Notes under the pieces: generated by a model
What the model was told of the DNA's origin: nothing
Databases searched by the model: none
What the model saw: only the letters and a program-made list of their open reading frames with translations
Origin: Zoogloea sp. LCSB751
GTDB taxonomy: Bacteria > Pseudomonadota > Gammaproteobacteria > Burkholderiales > Rhodocyclaceae
DNA: 64,000 nucleotides
Direction: 5' to 3'
Assembly (NCBI RefSeq): GCF_002028455.1
Contig: NZ_MWUM01000007.1
Location: 186,001 to 250,000, forward strand
Position numbers and translations under genes: made by a program
Shown: one piece after another, positions 62,969-64,000 of the stretch
Numbering within the stretch: position 1 is the first letter of the stretch
Layout: every line of letters starts with the position of its first letter

Positions 62969-64000
62969 TCAGTAGATCGCTCCGCCCGGCTGGGTCGAGT
63001 ACAGCAGGCCGCCCTCGGCAGACAGGTTGTAGTTGGTGGTGGCGCCGCCGTAGCCGCGCCAGTTCAGCAGGTCGAAGCGGCCGCTGCCGGACAGGCGCTG
63101 CACGCCGACGTTGCGGTAGGTGAGCGGCGTGCCGGGCTGGCAGACTTGCGGCAGGCCGTTGGTTTGCAGGAAATACACCGAGCCGGTGCCGAGCCGGGTG
63201 GCCGAGGTGCCGGCCACCGCGAGGGCCGTTTCCACGTCCACGCCGATGCCGCGGGTCATGCCCGACCAGCCGTCCTGCACGATGCGCGCCAGGAAGCCGA
63301 CCAGCCGGCCCATGCGGTCGCGGGTGTCCAGATGGGCGTCGGTGATCACGAAGTCCAGGCCTGGCGCGGTGATGAAGCCACGGTCGATGGTCATCCGCTT
63401 GTTGTAGGGGTTGCTGAGCGCGTCGTCGGAATAGACGGTGCCGTTGAGGGCCGCGAAGTCGAACTGGCCGAGCACCGCCAGGCCGGCACTGGTCCCGCCG
63501 ATCGGCACCCTGCGGGCGATCAGGCCGTTGATGGCCTGCTCGACGCCGGTGCCCTTCCAGAAATTGATGTAGTCGGCCTGGTCGCCACCGGCAATGAACA
63601 AGGCCTCGGCCTTGCTGATGCGGTCGATTACGAAGGGATCGTTGGCGGCACCCCGCGACGGGATGATCAGCGTCTCCACCGAATCCACGCCGCCCATCGC
63701 ATAGATGTAGGGGTTGTAGGCGTCGGTGCCGGTGGCGCGGATCACCACGAAGTCGCCGCCGCCGGCGCGGGCGATCATCCACTGGAAGGCCGCGTCCACG
63801 TCCGGGCCGCCGCCCATCAGCAGCGCGGACGGCTCGCGGGGTGGCTGGCTGGAGCTGGCGTCGGCCGGGTTGCCGACCACGTAATATTGGTAGGGTTTGT
63901 CGGCGTGCGCCGGGCTCAGAACGGCGAGGCCGACAATGACGGCGAAGGCCTCGGCTAGGCGGCGCCAGGGCCGCCATGCACTGCCTTGTTCGATGGAACG
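62969..64000 (-). CDS. Secreted cyanophycinase-like S51 peptidase, N-terminus cut by window edge
   Basis: The minus-strand frame stays open to the right edge, so the start is outside. Forty codons upstream of a GTG at 63880 encode a signal-like stretch (WRRLAEAFAVIVGLAVLSPA, then HA before DKPYQYYVVG). The mature part has LLMGGGPDVDAAFQWMIARA, FIAGGDQADYINFW, and GGTSAGLAVLG with the nucleophile Ser of the S51 family. ITDAHLDTRDRMGRLVGFLA supplies the His-containing block. Cyanophycinases release Asp-Arg dipeptides from cyanophycin. A secreted form would degrade external polymer. It converges with the sulfatase 18 bases away. Confidence 0.9.
   Translation of the reverse strand, partial: RSIEQGSAWRPWRRLAEAFAVIVGLAVLSPAHADKPYQYYVVGNPADASSSQPPREPSALLMGGGPDVDAAFQWMIARAGGGDFVVIRATGTDAYNPYIYAMGGVDSVETLIIPSRGAANDPFVIDRISKAEALFIAGGDQADYINFWKGTGVEQAINGLIARRVPIGGTSAGLAVLGQFDFAALNGTVYSDDALSNPYNKRMTIDRGFITAPGLDFVITDAHLDTRDRMGRLVGFLARIVQDGWSGMTRGIGVDVETALAVAGTSATRLGTGSVYFLQTNGLPQVCQPGTPLTYRNVGVQRLSGSGRFDLLNWRGYGGATTNYNLSAEGGLLYSTQPGGAIY

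Overview
The window is GC-rich (about two thirds G+C by eye), densely coding and chromosomal in character. The gene repertoire (RdgC, DbpA, BtuBCD plus CobU/T/S/C, PqiABC, MsbA, LPS core glycosyltransferases, DUF4197) points to a Gram-negative betaproteobacterium. A member of the Rhodocyclales, Azospira- or Dechloromonas-like, is my best guess, but no rRNA is present to prove it. I saw no insertion sequence, prophage, CRISPR array or tRNA.

Layout. 1-7.6 kb: a truncated unknown gene, a HIT protein, a class II glutamine amidotransferase, a Sir2 deacylase, a SWIM/SNF2 helicase and a 2-hydroxyacid dehydrogenase. 7.7-16.1 kb: a divergent vitamin B12 locus. On the minus strand btuB-btuC-btuD-cobO sit behind a cobalamin riboswitch. 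On the plus strand cobU-(chagasin-like inhibitor)-cobT-cobS-cobC assemble the nucleotide loop. BluB, which makes the lower ligand dimethylbenzimidazole, lies alone at 58.6 kb. 16.1-21.7 kb: an acetyltransferase, an alpha/beta hydrolase, a GspC-like protein and a pqi operon with PqiA split into two genes. 21.8-22.4 kb: a ClpP-like protease on the minus strand.

22.6-36.2 kb: a lipopolysaccharide core locus. It holds a heptose kinase with a degenerate nucleotidyltransferase tail, a dual-specificity-type phosphatase, MsbA, an O-antigen-ligase-like protein, seven glycosyltransferase-type genes and two paralogous polysaccharide deacetylases. From 28.7 kb onward most of these genes overlap by four bases. 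Together they would build, modify and flip the LPS core. 36.2-43.3 kb: a ZntB-type transporter, a GT9-like protein, an HPP membrane protein divergent from a TetR regulator with a palindromic operator, a cupin, a peptidoglycan-binding protein, glutamate dehydrogenase and a beta-barrel protein.

43.3-50.8 kb: DUF4197, then a tightly coupled operon of a TlpA-like lipoprotein and a MacAB/LolD-type ABC exporter, then two diguanylate cyclases. 50.8-64 kb: RlmA, an AraC regulator with a monooxygenase-fold protein, NudC, OsmC, pirin, a DedA-rhodanese fusion, a membrane J-domain-like protein, DbpA, BluB, RdgC, a GlcG/HbpS-type protein, an arylsulfatase and a secreted cyanophycinase-like protein that runs off the right edge.

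Non-coding elements of interest are the B12 riboswitch, a 16-bp dyad between btuB and cobU, a 24-bp TetR-type operator, a hairpin terminator between convergent genes, 11-bp tandem repeats before cobO, and five copies of a short palindromic repeat (core GGGCGAAT-N2-ATTCGCCC), two of which form a REPIN-like inverted pair.
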